Shown piece by piece: positions 56,413-64,000 of a DNA stretch of 64,000 bases. This DNA is from an uncultured Halomonas sp. (GTDB lineage Bacteria > Pseudomonadota > Gammaproteobacteria > Pseudomonadales > Halomonadaceae), in contig NZ_CAMPKE010000015.1 in the NCBI RefSeq assembly GCF_946887195.1, forward strand, positions 33,982 to 97,981. The letters are read 5' to 3'. The number at the start of each line of letters is the position of its first letter. The stretch's first letter is position 1. The notes under the pieces are model-generated. The model was given only the letters and a program-made list of their open reading frames with translations. It was not told where the DNA came from and made no database searches. A program made the translations under genes and the position numbers.

Positions 56413-57747
56413 ATGACCTTTACCGCTGAACCCGCCAATACGTTCGACCCTGCGTTTCCGAGCTCGGTCATTAGTGCCGCCGCTCGTCTGGACAAAGGCT
56501 ACGGCGCCGCCGACGAGGCGACCCACGCGTCCGACACGCTGCTGATCAACGAGCAGTCGCGCATGCTCGAAGCGGGCGGACGACGCATCTTCAAGTTCGG
56601 CTTCGGCCAGTCGCCGTTTCCGGTCTTCGGCCCGGCCATCGAGGCGCTAAGACGCCACGCCGCCGACAAGGCGTATTTGCCGGTGCAGGGCCTGCCGGCG
56701 CTGCGCACGCAAGTCGCCGCCTTCCACAGCGCCATCGACAAGACCCCATGGGATGCCGAGCGCATCGTGGTGGGACCGGGCAGCAAACTGCTGCTGTTCG
56801 CGCTGATGAAAGCGCTGCCCGAGGCCGATATCCTGATTCCTACGCCGTCGTGGGTCTCCTACGCGCCGCAGGCGCGCATGGCCGGCCAGCGCGCGGTGCG
56901 CCTGGCGGCATCCTTCGAGAGTCGTTGGCAGGTCACCCCGCAACAGCTCGACGCTCATTGCCGGGCCGAACCCGAGCGGCTCAAGGTGTTGATCCTCAAC
57001 GCGCCGGGCAATCCCACCGGGCTGTCACCCGATCTCGACACCCAACAGCGCCTGGCGGCCGTGGCACGGCGGCATGGCATACTGGTGCTGTCCGATGAAA
57101 TCTACGGCGTACTGCATCATCGCGGCGAGCATCGCGCCTTCGCCCGCGACTATCCCGAGGGCACGGTGACCACCAACGGGCTCTCCAAATGGTGCGGCGC
57201 GGGTGGCTGGCGGCTGGGCGTCATGCACGTTCCCAAGGCGTTGAACGCTGAACTGTTCGCCCGGATCATGGGCGTGGCATCGGAAACCTGGTCGAGCGTC
57301 GCGAGCCCCGTCCAGCGCGCGGCGATCGTTGCCTATACGCCGAATACGGCACTCGATAGCTATGTGCAGCGCCAACGTGAAGTGCTCGGCGACCTGGGGC
57401 AGTGGAGTGCGGCAAGACTCGAGGCTGCTGGCATTCGCGTGCATGCACCGGATGGCGGTTTTTATCTGTTTCCCGATTTCGGGGCGCATCGCGAGCGCCT
57501 GGCGGCACGTGGCATCACCACCAGCGGCGAGCTGACCTCGCGACTGCTCGACGAAGCCGGCGTCGCACTGCTGCCCGGTAGTGCCTTCGGCTGTGAGCCT
57601 GGCCAGCTCACCGTGCGTCTGGCCTATGTCGATTTCGATGGCGAATCGGTGCTGCAAACGCAGCTTGCCGCCCTCGATCAGCCGGCGATAAAGTCTTTGA
57701 TCGCCGGGGTCGATGCGATCGTCGAATGGTTGGGGCGAGCCAACTGA
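56413..57747 (+). CDS. PLP-dependent class I/II aminotransferase
   Basis: A 444-residue fold-type I aminotransferase. The PLP-binding lysine is in TVTTNGLSKWCGAGGWRLGV. Other family marks are FGFGQSPFPVFGPAIEALRR, LNAPGNPTGLSPD and VLSDEIYG. Substrate specificity cannot be read; it looks like an aspartate/aromatic-type enzyme with an N-terminal extension of about 40 residues. It is 39 bp after the RpiR gene, with AAGGAGG as ribosome site, so the two likely share a transcript. Together with the TRAP importer it might handle an imported amino or keto acid. Confidence 0.85.
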   Translation: MTFTAEPANTFDPAFPSSVISAAARLDKGYGAADEATHASDTLLINEQSRMLEAGGRRIFKFGFGQSPFPVFGPAIEALRRHAADKAYLPVQGLPALRTQVAAFHSAIDKTPWDAERIVVGPGSKLLLFALMKALPEADILIPTPSWVSYAPQARMAGQRAVRLAASFESRWQVTPQQLDAHCRAEPERLKVLILNAPGNPTGLSPDLDTQQRLAAVARRHGILVLSDEIYGVLHHRGEHRAFARDYPEGTVTTNGLSKWCGAGGWRLGVMHVPKALNAELFARIMGVASETWSSVASPVQRAAIVAYTPNTALDSYVQRQREVLGDLGQWSAARLEAAGIRVHAPDGGFYLFPDFGAHRERLAARGITTSGELTSRLLDEAGVALLPGSAFGCEPGQLTVRLAYVDFDGESVLQTQLAALDQPAIKSLIAGVDAIVEWLGRAN

Positions 57748-57895
57748 GACCAGGCGATGGTCGGTTGTCGCTTTACGAAGACGCACGTAACGTCACGGAA
57801 ACTTCTTATTTCTTACTCATTACAAGAAAAAGTGAACCTCGTGTGCAAGCGGTCGTCAGAGAAGAACACACAGTACGAGTTGGAGGTTTTTTTAC

Positions 57896-58294
57896 ATGCA
57901 AAGGATCACTGCTCTGTTTTCCGCCGCATTGTTGACTGCTGGCATGCTTTCCGTGCCTGCCATGGCGCAACAGGATTCAGCCACGGCACAGCAGGGGGCA
58001 ACCACACAGGCGCCCGCGACGGCTCAAGACTTCACCGATGAGCAGTTGCAGCAGTTCGCCGACGCGTCTCAAGAAATCGCAATGATCTCACAGGAGTACA
58101 CCGAGCGTTTGCAAGGTGAGCAGGATCAGGCCGCACAGCAGGAAATACGCATGGAGGCCAACGAGAAGATGGTCGCCGTCGTCGAGGAGAGCGGTCTGGA
58201 TGTGGAAACCTTCAATGCCATCGGCCAGGCGATCCAGCAGGATCCCGAACTGATGAAGCGCGTCCAGGAGATGGCTCAGGGTAGCGGCTCGTAA
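57896..58294 (+). CDS. DUF4168 secreted protein
   Basis: A 132-residue protein with a signal peptide (hydrophobic run ending VPAMAQQ) and a glutamine/alanine-rich linker. A helical DUF4168-like domain of about 75 residues follows (FTDEQLQQFADASQEIAMIS; VVEESGLDVETFNAIGQAIQ). It is probably periplasmic; the function of the family is unknown. GGAGG lies 10 bases before the ATG. It stands alone, with a bidirectional terminator after it. Confidence 0.8.
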   Translation: MQRITALFSAALLTAGMLSVPAMAQQDSATAQQGATTQAPATAQDFTDEQLQQFADASQEIAMISQEYTERLQGEQDQAAQQEIRMEANEKMVAVVEESGLDVETFNAIGQAIQQDPELMKRVQEMAQGSGS

Positions 58295-58313
58295 GCCACC
58301 CCGGGCAGGACGG

Positions 58314-58346
58314 AAAAGGGTCGCCGATTCGGCGACCCTTTTTTGA
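58314..58346. terminator. Bidirectional terminator between the DUF4168 and BCCT genes
   Basis: AAAAGGGTCGCC (58314-58325) pairs perfectly with GGCGACCCTTTT (58331-58342), with the loop GATTC. A run of T follows on the plus strand, and the A-run on the left serves as the U-run for the minus strand. Confidence 0.85.
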
Positions 58347-58360
58347 TTCCGTCATCGGTA

Positions 58361-59941
58361 TTACGCAGGTTCGGAACCGGTGAACGTGCCTTTCAGGCGG
58401 TGCTCCTCATGCAGTCCCTTGTAGAGACTGAAGCACATTACCAGCAGGACCACGGTAAATGGCAAGCCGGTCGCCACCGCGCCCGCCTGGAGCGCGCCGA
58501 GCGCCTCGCTGCCGCCACCGTAGAGCAGCACGCCGGCGATCACGCCGACCATGGTTGCCCAGAACACCCGCTGGCTGCGCGGCGCGTCGGTCTTGCCACC
58601 GGCGGTGATATTGTCGATCACCAGCGAGCCGGAGTCCGACGAGGTGATGAAGAACACCAGCACCAGCACGATCGCCAGTGTCGAGGTAACCCCGGTCAAC
58701 GGCAACTGCTCGAGCATATGGAACATCGCCAGCGAGACATCGCCGATGCCGTTCGCCAACTCGCCCACGCCATTGGCGGCCTGATCCAGGGCGATGCCAC
58801 CGAAGGCGCTCATCCACACCACCGTGACGACGGTCGGCACCAACAGCACGGCGGTCAAGAACTCACGCACCGTGCGGCCCCGCGAGACGCGCGCAATGAA
58901 CATGCCGACGAACGGTGACCAGGAGATCCACCACGCCCAGTAGAAGATCGTCCAACCGTGATACCAGGTGGTGTCGTCACGACCGATCCAGTTCGATAGC
59001 GGCAGAAAATAGCTGAGATAGTCCACGGTCGCGGTGCCGATACCGGTCACGATCGCCAGCGTAGGACCGGCGATGACCAGGAACGCCAGCAGCGCCGTGG
59101 CGAGTACCATGTTGATGTTGGAAAACACCTTCACGCCGCCGTCGATACCGCGCCATACCGAGAACAGTGCAATGGCGCTGACCACGACGATCACCGCCAG
59201 CTGCGTGCCGATGGTATTGGGCACGTCGAACAGGTAGTTCAGCCCGCCGGCGGCTTGGGTGGCGCCGAATCCCAGCGAGGTCGCCAGGCCGAAGATGGTC
59301 GCCAACACCGCGAGAATGTCGACGGTGTGCCCGGCCCAGCCGCGTGTACGCTCGCCCAGCAGTGGATAGAACGCCGAGCGCAGCGTCAGCGGCAAGCCTT
59401 TGTTGTAAGCGAAGAACGCCAGCGACAACGCGACCACCGCGTAGATGGCCCAGGGATGCAGGCCCCAGTGATAGATGGTGGCGCCCATTGCCGCGCTGGC
59501 GGCTTCCGGCGTGCCGGGGCTGACGTTCAGCGGCGTGCCATACCAATCGGTGTAATAGGCGACCGGCTCGGCGACGCTCCAGAACATCAGGCCGATACCC
59601 ATGCCCGCGGCGAACAGCATGGCGAACCACGACATGCGCGAGTACTCCGGCCGGGCGTCTTTCCCGCCCAGGCGGATACGTCCCACCGGTAGTAGGATCA
59701 GCGCAATGCAGAACGCCACGAAGACATTGCCCGAGATCACGAAGAGCCAGTCGAAATGCTCGATGGCCCAATTCTTGGCGAGTCCCAACTGGGCGTTGGC
59801 GGCGTCGGGGTAGACCAGCGCATAAATGATGAATAGCAGAATGGCAACGGCGGAAAGCGGAAAGACGGGATTGTGGAAATCCAGCCCCATTATCTGCTTG
59901 TTGTCCTGACCGAGTTCCAGCACAGGCACGTCTTGACTCAT
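58361..59941 (-). CDS. BCCT-family betaine/choline/carnitine transporter
   Basis: A 526-residue transporter with twelve predicted helices. The tryptophan-rich BCCT signature appears as TIFYWAWWISWSPFVGMFIA, followed by RVSRGRTVREFL. MFWSVAEPVAYYTDW and ITSSDSGSLVIDNI are further marks. Such carriers take up glycine betaine, choline or carnitine with Na+ or H+. The short C-terminus suggests a nutrient carrier rather than an osmosensor like BetP. Neighbouring formate dehydrogenase genes and the dgc operon suggest betaine or choline as substrate. The ATG at 59941 follows GAGGGC. Confidence 0.9.
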   Translation of the reverse strand: MSQDVPVLELGQDNKQIMGLDFHNPVFPLSAVAILLFIIYALVYPDAANAQLGLAKNWAIEHFDWLFVISGNVFVAFCIALILLPVGRIRLGGKDARPEYSRMSWFAMLFAAGMGIGLMFWSVAEPVAYYTDWYGTPLNVSPGTPEAASAAMGATIYHWGLHPWAIYAVVALSLAFFAYNKGLPLTLRSAFYPLLGERTRGWAGHTVDILAVLATIFGLATSLGFGATQAAGGLNYLFDVPNTIGTQLAVIVVVSAIALFSVWRGIDGGVKVFSNINMVLATALLAFLVIAGPTLAIVTGIGTATVDYLSYFLPLSNWIGRDDTTWYHGWTIFYWAWWISWSPFVGMFIARVSRGRTVREFLTAVLLVPTVVTVVWMSAFGGIALDQAANGVGELANGIGDVSLAMFHMLEQLPLTGVTSTLAIVLVLVFFITSSDSGSLVIDNITAGGKTDAPRSQRVFWATMVGVIAGVLLYGGGSEALGALQAGAVATGLPFTVVLLVMCFSLYKGLHEEHRLKGTFTGSEPA

Positions 59942-60224
59942 GGTTTGCCCTCGTTGTTGTTGTCCGTCTGTCGGATGTCCCAAAGGAGACGATGGCGGCC
60001 AGCGCATTCTTGGGGCAGGCGTCATGGGGCTGTTGCTTGAAACCGACACCGGCATGTTCACTGGCGCGGGCCGGCGCGCGCGGGCATGGCGGTGTCGAGT
60101 TTGCTCACAGCGACACCGACGTGTCGTCCGTCGGCGTGGCGAACGTCATCCGGCGACTGGCCATTGCCCGGCTCTCGATGCGGTGCGAACATCGATGCAT
60201 ATCGATAACAACGAGCGCCAGACC
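59942..60224. other. Divergent spacer between BCCT and formate dehydrogenase genes
   Basis: 283 bp. The open frames that cross it are extensions of the flanking genes with no family similarity. I see no clear promoter or hairpin in it. Confidence 0.4.
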
Positions 60225-61955
60225 ATGACTGTGACCACCGTGACGCCTGTCCGCCGCGGCGCCCGAGGCAAGCCTCGCGGTCGCGAGCTGGATGCGGCGG
60301 CACTCGCCGAGATCGACGCGCTGCTGGGTAACGCTGGCACACCCGAGCCACGCCGCCGCGATCTGCTGATCGAACATCTGCACGCCATCCAGGATGCCTA
60401 CGGCCATCTTGCCCTGCGCCATTTGCGTGCGCTCGCCGCGTTCATGAACCTGCCGATGGCGGCGGTCTACGAGACCGCGACCTTCTACGCCCACTTCGAT
60501 GTCGTTCGTGACGATCAGGCCCCGCCACCGGCGACGACGATTCGTGTCTGCGACTCGTTGTCGTGCCAGTTGGCCGGCGCCAAGGCGCTGCATGACGAAT
60601 TGGCGCATGGTGCCGATCCCGCTGCGGTGCGGGTGATTCGCGCCCCCTGCATGGGCCGCTGCGAGACCGCACCGGTGGTCGAATTGTCATCGATGGGGCA
60701 GCACCGCCACCTGGGCCATGCCACCGCAGCCAGCGTGGGCGAGGCGCTGATGGCTGGCGAGATTTACGCCGAACCGCTCGCCTGGCAGCGTCTGAGTGAC
60801 TATCGCGACGAGGGCGGCTTCGAGCTGCTCGCCGCCTGCCGCGCCGGCGAGGTCAGTTATGAGACGCTGACCGCGATGCTCGAACAGGCCGGCTTGCGCG
60901 GCCTGGGTGGGGCAGGCTTCCCGACCTTCAAGAAGTGGGGTTTCGTACGCGCCGAACCGGGCCCGCGTTATTGCGTGATCAACGCCGACGAGGGCGAGCC
61001 GGGCACCTTCAAGGATCGCTACTACCTGGAGCGCGCGCCGCATCGTTTCCTCGAAGGCGCGCTGATCAGCGCCTGGGCGGTGGAGGCCGAGGCGCTGTAC
61101 ATCTACCTGCGCGATGAATATCCCGAGCTGCATCACGTATTGCATGAAGCGATTGGCGAGTTGGAAGCCGCCGGGCTCGTCGAACCAGGCTTTATCATCA
61201 TGCGCCGCGGCGCCGGTGCCTACATATGTGGCGAGGAGTCGGCGCTGATCGAGTCGCTGGAGGGCAAGCCGGGCAAGCCGCGCCATCGTCCACCGTATGT
61301 TGCCCAGGTCGGGCTATTCGACCGCCCGACGCTGGTCAACAACGTCGAGACGGTCTATTGGATTCCACTGATCTGGGCGCGCGGTGCCGAGTGGTTTGCC
61401 AGCCAAGGACGACATGGCCGTAAGGGGCTGCGCAGCTTTTCGGTCTCCGGGCGCGTCAAGAACCCCGGCGTGCACCTGGCCCCGGCCGGCATCACCCTCG
61501 CTGAGCTGCTCGACGAAGTCTGCGGTGGCATGGCCGATGGCCACCAGTTGCTGGCCTACCTGCCCGGTGGCGCCTCGGGGGGCATATTGCCCGCCTCGAA
61601 GGCCGATATCCCGCTGGATTTCGACACCCTGCAGGCGCACGGCTGTTTCATCGGCTCGGCGGCGGTGATGGTGGTGTCGGATCAGGACGACCTGCGCGCC
61701 GTGGCCACCAATCTACTGGCGTTCTTCGCCGATGAGTCCTGCGGCCAATGCACGCCATGCCGGGTCGGCACCGAGAAGATGCTGGCGCTGCTCGAACGCG
61801 ACGAATGGGATGCCGCCGAACTCTCAAGGCTATCGCAGGTGATGATGGATGCCTCGATCTGTGGCCTCGGCCAGGCCGCGCCCAACCCGGTGCTGGGACT
61901 CTTGAAGGACTTCCGTGAGCCTCTGCTGGCCCAGAGCGTGATCGTTCGGGGCTGA
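60225..61955 (+). CDS. NAD-dependent formate dehydrogenase, fused gamma-beta (FdsG-FdsB) subunit
   Basis: A 576-residue fusion of a NuoE-like and a NuoF-like protein. The first 165 residues hold the 2Fe-2S thioredoxin-like domain (CDSLSC at 109-114, then CMGRCETAP). The rest has the FMN/NADH-binding loops (GLRGLGGAGFPTFKKWG; RRGAGAYICGEESALIESLE) and the 4Fe-4S motif ESCGQCTPCRVGTEK with SICGLGQ. It passes electrons from formate to NAD+. The two subunits are separate in Rhodobacter FdsGB. ATG 60225 is my choice; 60195 is another. Copy B of the structured repeat lies between it and the alpha-subunit gene. Confidence 0.87.
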   Translation: MTVTTVTPVRRGARGKPRGRELDAAALAEIDALLGNAGTPEPRRRDLLIEHLHAIQDAYGHLALRHLRALAAFMNLPMAAVYETATFYAHFDVVRDDQAPPPATTIRVCDSLSCQLAGAKALHDELAHGADPAAVRVIRAPCMGRCETAPVVELSSMGQHRHLGHATAASVGEALMAGEIYAEPLAWQRLSDYRDEGGFELLAACRAGEVSYETLTAMLEQAGLRGLGGAGFPTFKKWGFVRAEPGPRYCVINADEGEPGTFKDRYYLERAPHRFLEGALISAWAVEAEALYIYLRDEYPELHHVLHEAIGELEAAGLVEPGFIIMRRGAGAYICGEESALIESLEGKPGKPRHRPPYVAQVGLFDRPTLVNNVETVYWIPLIWARGAEWFASQGRHGRKGLRSFSVSGRVKNPGVHLAPAGITLAELLDEVCGGMADGHQLLAYLPGGASGGILPASKADIPLDFDTLQAHGCFIGSAAVMVVSDQDDLRAVATNLLAFFADESCGQCTPCRVGTEKMLALLERDEWDAAELSRLSQVMMDASICGLGQAAPNPVLGLLKDFREPLLAQSVIVRG

Positions 61956-61994
61956 CAGAAACTTAGGGATATCGCAGTGGACAAGGAAGGGGCG

Positions 61995-62089
61995 CCAGAG
62001 GCAGTTCGAAGCGAGGGTCTTTTGCCATGGATGGCAAAAGTAGCGCCCAAGGACGGGTTCACAGCGCCCTCGCGAAGACCTGCCTCTGG
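61995..62089 (+). repeat. Structured interspersed repeat, copy B
   Basis: A 95-nt element in the spacer between the two formate dehydrogenase genes. Outer helix CCAGAGGCAG (61995-62004) with CTGCCTCTGG (62080-62089); inner helix GCGAGGG (62011-62017) with CCCTCGC (62067-62073). The hairpin CTTTTGCC (62019-62026) pairs with GGCAAAAG (62033-62040), with the same ATGGAT loop as copy A. The 29-nt core is 62040-62068. Nearly all paired bases outside the loop-closing GCC/GGC differ from copy A, yet all helices form. Confidence 0.85.
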
Positions 62090-62157
62090 ACAAGCCCCGA
62101 TGGACAAGCCGTGGAAGCCATCTGGATCACCCTGGACAGCGGCTGAGGAGCATTGAC

Positions 62158-64000
62158 ATGAATACTGCACTTTCTCCGGCTTCAAGGGCATCCGGCGCGC
62201 CAGAGCCCTTCGAGCTGACCCTCGACGGCCACAGCGTCACGGCATTTCCCGGCGAGACGTTGTGGCAGGTCGCCAAGCGCGCCGGCGAGACGATTCCGCA
62301 CCTGTGCTTCAAGGATGCCTACGGCTATCGCGCCGATGGCAACTGCCGCGCCTGCATGGTCGAGATCGAGGGCGAGCGCGCCCTGGTGGCGAGTTGCCTG
62401 CGCGAAGCCCGGCCCGGCATGACGGTCAACAGCGCCACCTCCGAGCGCTCGCGCATCGCCCGCGAGGGCGTGATGGAGCTGCTGATCGCCGATCAACCGG
62501 AGCGTGAGGCGAGCCCGGATCGCTCCAGCCACTTCTGGGCGATGGCCGATCAGCTGGCGATCGACGCCACGGCGGTCAAGGCGCGGCTGCCGGCGCGCAA
62601 CCCGGTCGAGGAGCAGGAAACCCGTTATCTGGCGGCCAGTCATGACGCTTCCCACAGCGCGATGAACGTCAATCTCGACGCCTGCATCGAGTGCAACCTG
62701 TGCGTACGCGCGTGTCGCGAGGTCCAGGTCAACGACGTCATCGGCATGGCCCATCGCGGGGCGAGTTCGAAGGTCGTCTTCGATTTCGACGACCCCATGG
62801 GCGAGAGTACCTGCGTGGCCTGCGGCGAATGCGTGCAGGCCTGCCCCACCGGTGCGCTGATGCCGGCGACGCTGATCGACGCCGAGGGTCGTGGCGACTC
62901 GAAGATCGCCGACAGCACGGTCGATTCGGTGTGTCCTTATTGCGGCGTCGGCTGCCAGCTGACCTATCACATCAAGGATGACGCGATCCTGTTCGTCGAG
63001 GGCCGCGATGGGCCATCCAATCACAACCGGCTGTGTGTGAAAGGGCGTTTCGGTTTCGATTACCCGCGCCACCCATCGCGGCTGACCACGCCGTTGATCC
63101 GTCGCGAGGGCGTGGCCAAGGGGCTCGATCCCGAGTTCGATCCGGCCAACCCGACCACGCATTTCCGCGAGGCGAGCTGGGACGAGGCGCTCGATTTTGC
63201 CGCCAAGGGTCTGGTCGGCCTGAAAGACGCCAACGGGCCCGATGCGCTGGCCGGCTTCGGCAGCGCCAAGTGCTCCAACGAGGAGGCCTGGCTGTTCCAG
63301 AAACTGGTGCGCACCGGCTTCGGCTCCAACCATGTCGATCACTGCACGCGGCTATGCCACGCCAGCTCGGTGGCGGCGCTGATGGAGTGCATCGGCTCCG
63401 GCGCGGTGACGGCGTCGTTCATGCAGGCGCTGGAGTCCGACGTGGTCATCCTCACCGGCTGCAACCCGACGGTGAATCATCCGGTGGCGGCGACCTTCTT
63501 CAAGCAGGCCGCCAAGCGCGGCACCAAGATCGTCGTCATCGATCCGCGCGGCCAGGCGATGGGCGCCTATGCGCACAAGGTGCTGCGCTTCACACCGGGC
63601 AGCGACGTGGCGCTGTTCAACGCGATGCTCAACGTCATCGTCAGCGAAGGGCTGTATGACGAGCGCTATATCGACGCGCATACCGAAGGCTTCGAGGCGC
63701 TCAAGCGCCACGTCGTCGATATGACGCCGGAGGCGATGTCCGGACTGTGCGGTATCGCGCCTGAGGAGATTCGCGAGGTGGCGCGACTCTACGCCACCGC
63801 CGAGCGGGCGATGATCTTCTGGGGCATGGGTATTTCCCAGCACGTCCACGGCACCGACAACGCGCGCTGCCTGATCTCGCTGGCGCTGGCCTGCGGCCAG
63901 ACCGGCCGGCCCGGCACCGGGCTGCATCCGCTGCGCGGCCAGAATAACGTGCAGGGCGCATCCGATGCCGGCCTGATCCCGATGGTCATGCCGGACTACC
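62158..64000 (+). CDS. NAD-dependent formate dehydrogenase alpha subunit (3' truncated)
   Basis: The first 614 residues of a molybdenum or tungsten formate dehydrogenase; the frame is still open at the window end. In order: a 2Fe-2S domain (C50, C63, C66, C80), two 4Fe-4S motifs (CIECNLCVRACR; CVACGECVQACP), the catalytic-subunit 4Fe-4S motif (CPYCGVGCQ with LCVKGRFGF), and the molybdopterin domain. The metal-ligand position is cysteine 400 in HCTRLCHASS, where E. coli FdhF has selenocysteine. It oxidises formate to CO2. GAGGAG lies before the ATG at 62158. Confidence 0.92.
   Translation, partial: MNTALSPASRASGAPEPFELTLDGHSVTAFPGETLWQVAKRAGETIPHLCFKDAYGYRADGNCRACMVEIEGERALVASCLREARPGMTVNSATSERSRIAREGVMELLIADQPEREASPDRSSHFWAMADQLAIDATAVKARLPARNPVEEQETRYLAASHDASHSAMNVNLDACIECNLCVRACREVQVNDVIGMAHRGASSKVVFDFDDPMGESTCVACGECVQACPTGALMPATLIDAEGRGDSKIADSTVDSVCPYCGVGCQLTYHIKDDAILFVEGRDGPSNHNRLCVKGRFGFDYPRHPSRLTTPLIRREGVAKGLDPEFDPANPTTHFREASWDEALDFAAKGLVGLKDANGPDALAGFGSAKCSNEEAWLFQKLVRTGFGSNHVDHCTRLCHASSVAALMECIGSGAVTASFMQALESDVVILTGCNPTVNHPVAATFFKQAAKRGTKIVVIDPRGQAMGAYAHKVLRFTPGSDVALFNAMLNVIVSEGLYDERYIDAHTEGFEALKRHVVDMTPEAMSGLCGIAPEEIREVARLYATAERAMIFWGMGISQHVHGTDNARCLISLALACGQTGRPGTGLHPLRGQNNVQGASDAGLIPMVMPDY

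Overview
The window reads as chromosomal DNA of a halophilic or halotolerant gammaproteobacterium, most likely Halomonas or another Halomonadaceae member. The reasons are the high G+C content, the Pseudomonas-like gene orders (lptD-surA-pdxA-rsmA-apaG-apaH with divergent amgK-murU; rpsU-dnaG-rpoD; a dgcAB-etf betaine operon), many compatible-solute genes and several acidic proteins. I see no rRNA, tRNA, CRISPR array, prophage or insertion sequence.

Layout: (1) 1-3157: the 3' part of phaR, then purD, a thioesterase and an orphan phosphoribulokinase. (2) 3182-12210: a LacI-type regulator convergent with a seven-gene minus-strand operon. The operon holds a ribose-type ABC importer, a zinc alditol dehydrogenase, an FGGY kinase, an L-xylulose-reductase-like SDR and a transaldolase. 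I read it as uptake and oxidation of a pentitol or tetritol feeding the pentose phosphate pathway. A sigma70-like promoter with a LacI-type dyad just downstream of its -10 precedes the operon. (3) 12341-31462: housekeeping genes (hinT, coq7, osmC, amgK-murU, lptD to apaH, glpE, cca, folBK, plsY, tsaD, rpsU-dnaG-rpoD). (4) 31499-49304: nitrogen and one-carbon metabolism. This part holds LysR/sdaA, a Crp-type regulator, LysR/adhC-fghA, the GbdR-like regulator, mtgA, a sugar dehydrogenase, and the operon dipeptidase-like, DUF5943, dgcA, dgcB, etfA, etfB for dimethylglycine demethylation. (5) 49328-57747: an EAL phosphodiesterase, an EamA exporter, a TAXI-type TRAP transporter, an RpiR regulator and an aminotransferase. 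(6) 57896-64000: a DUF4168 protein, a BCCT transporter, and an NAD-dependent formate dehydrogenase (fused FdsGB, then FdsA running off the end).

Parts 4 and 6 fit one flow. BCCT could import betaine; DgcAB would demethylate dimethylglycine and pass electrons to Etf. The formaldehyde would go through AdhC and FghA to formate, and formate dehydrogenase would oxidise it to CO2. Serine made from the resulting glycine could be deaminated by SdaA. The steps from betaine to dimethylglycine and from sarcosine to serine are not encoded here.

The most unusual signal is a pair of about 95-nt elements at 42392-42487 and 61995-62089. Both sit between consecutive genes of one-carbon operons. They share a 29-nt core (27 identical) and a GCC-ATGGAT-GGC hairpin tip, while the surrounding helices differ in sequence but keep their pairing. 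This points to a structured, transcribed, interspersed RNA or DNA element. A second is that the M19 dipeptidase-like protein of the betaine operon lacks the usual HxD and Glu metal ligands.
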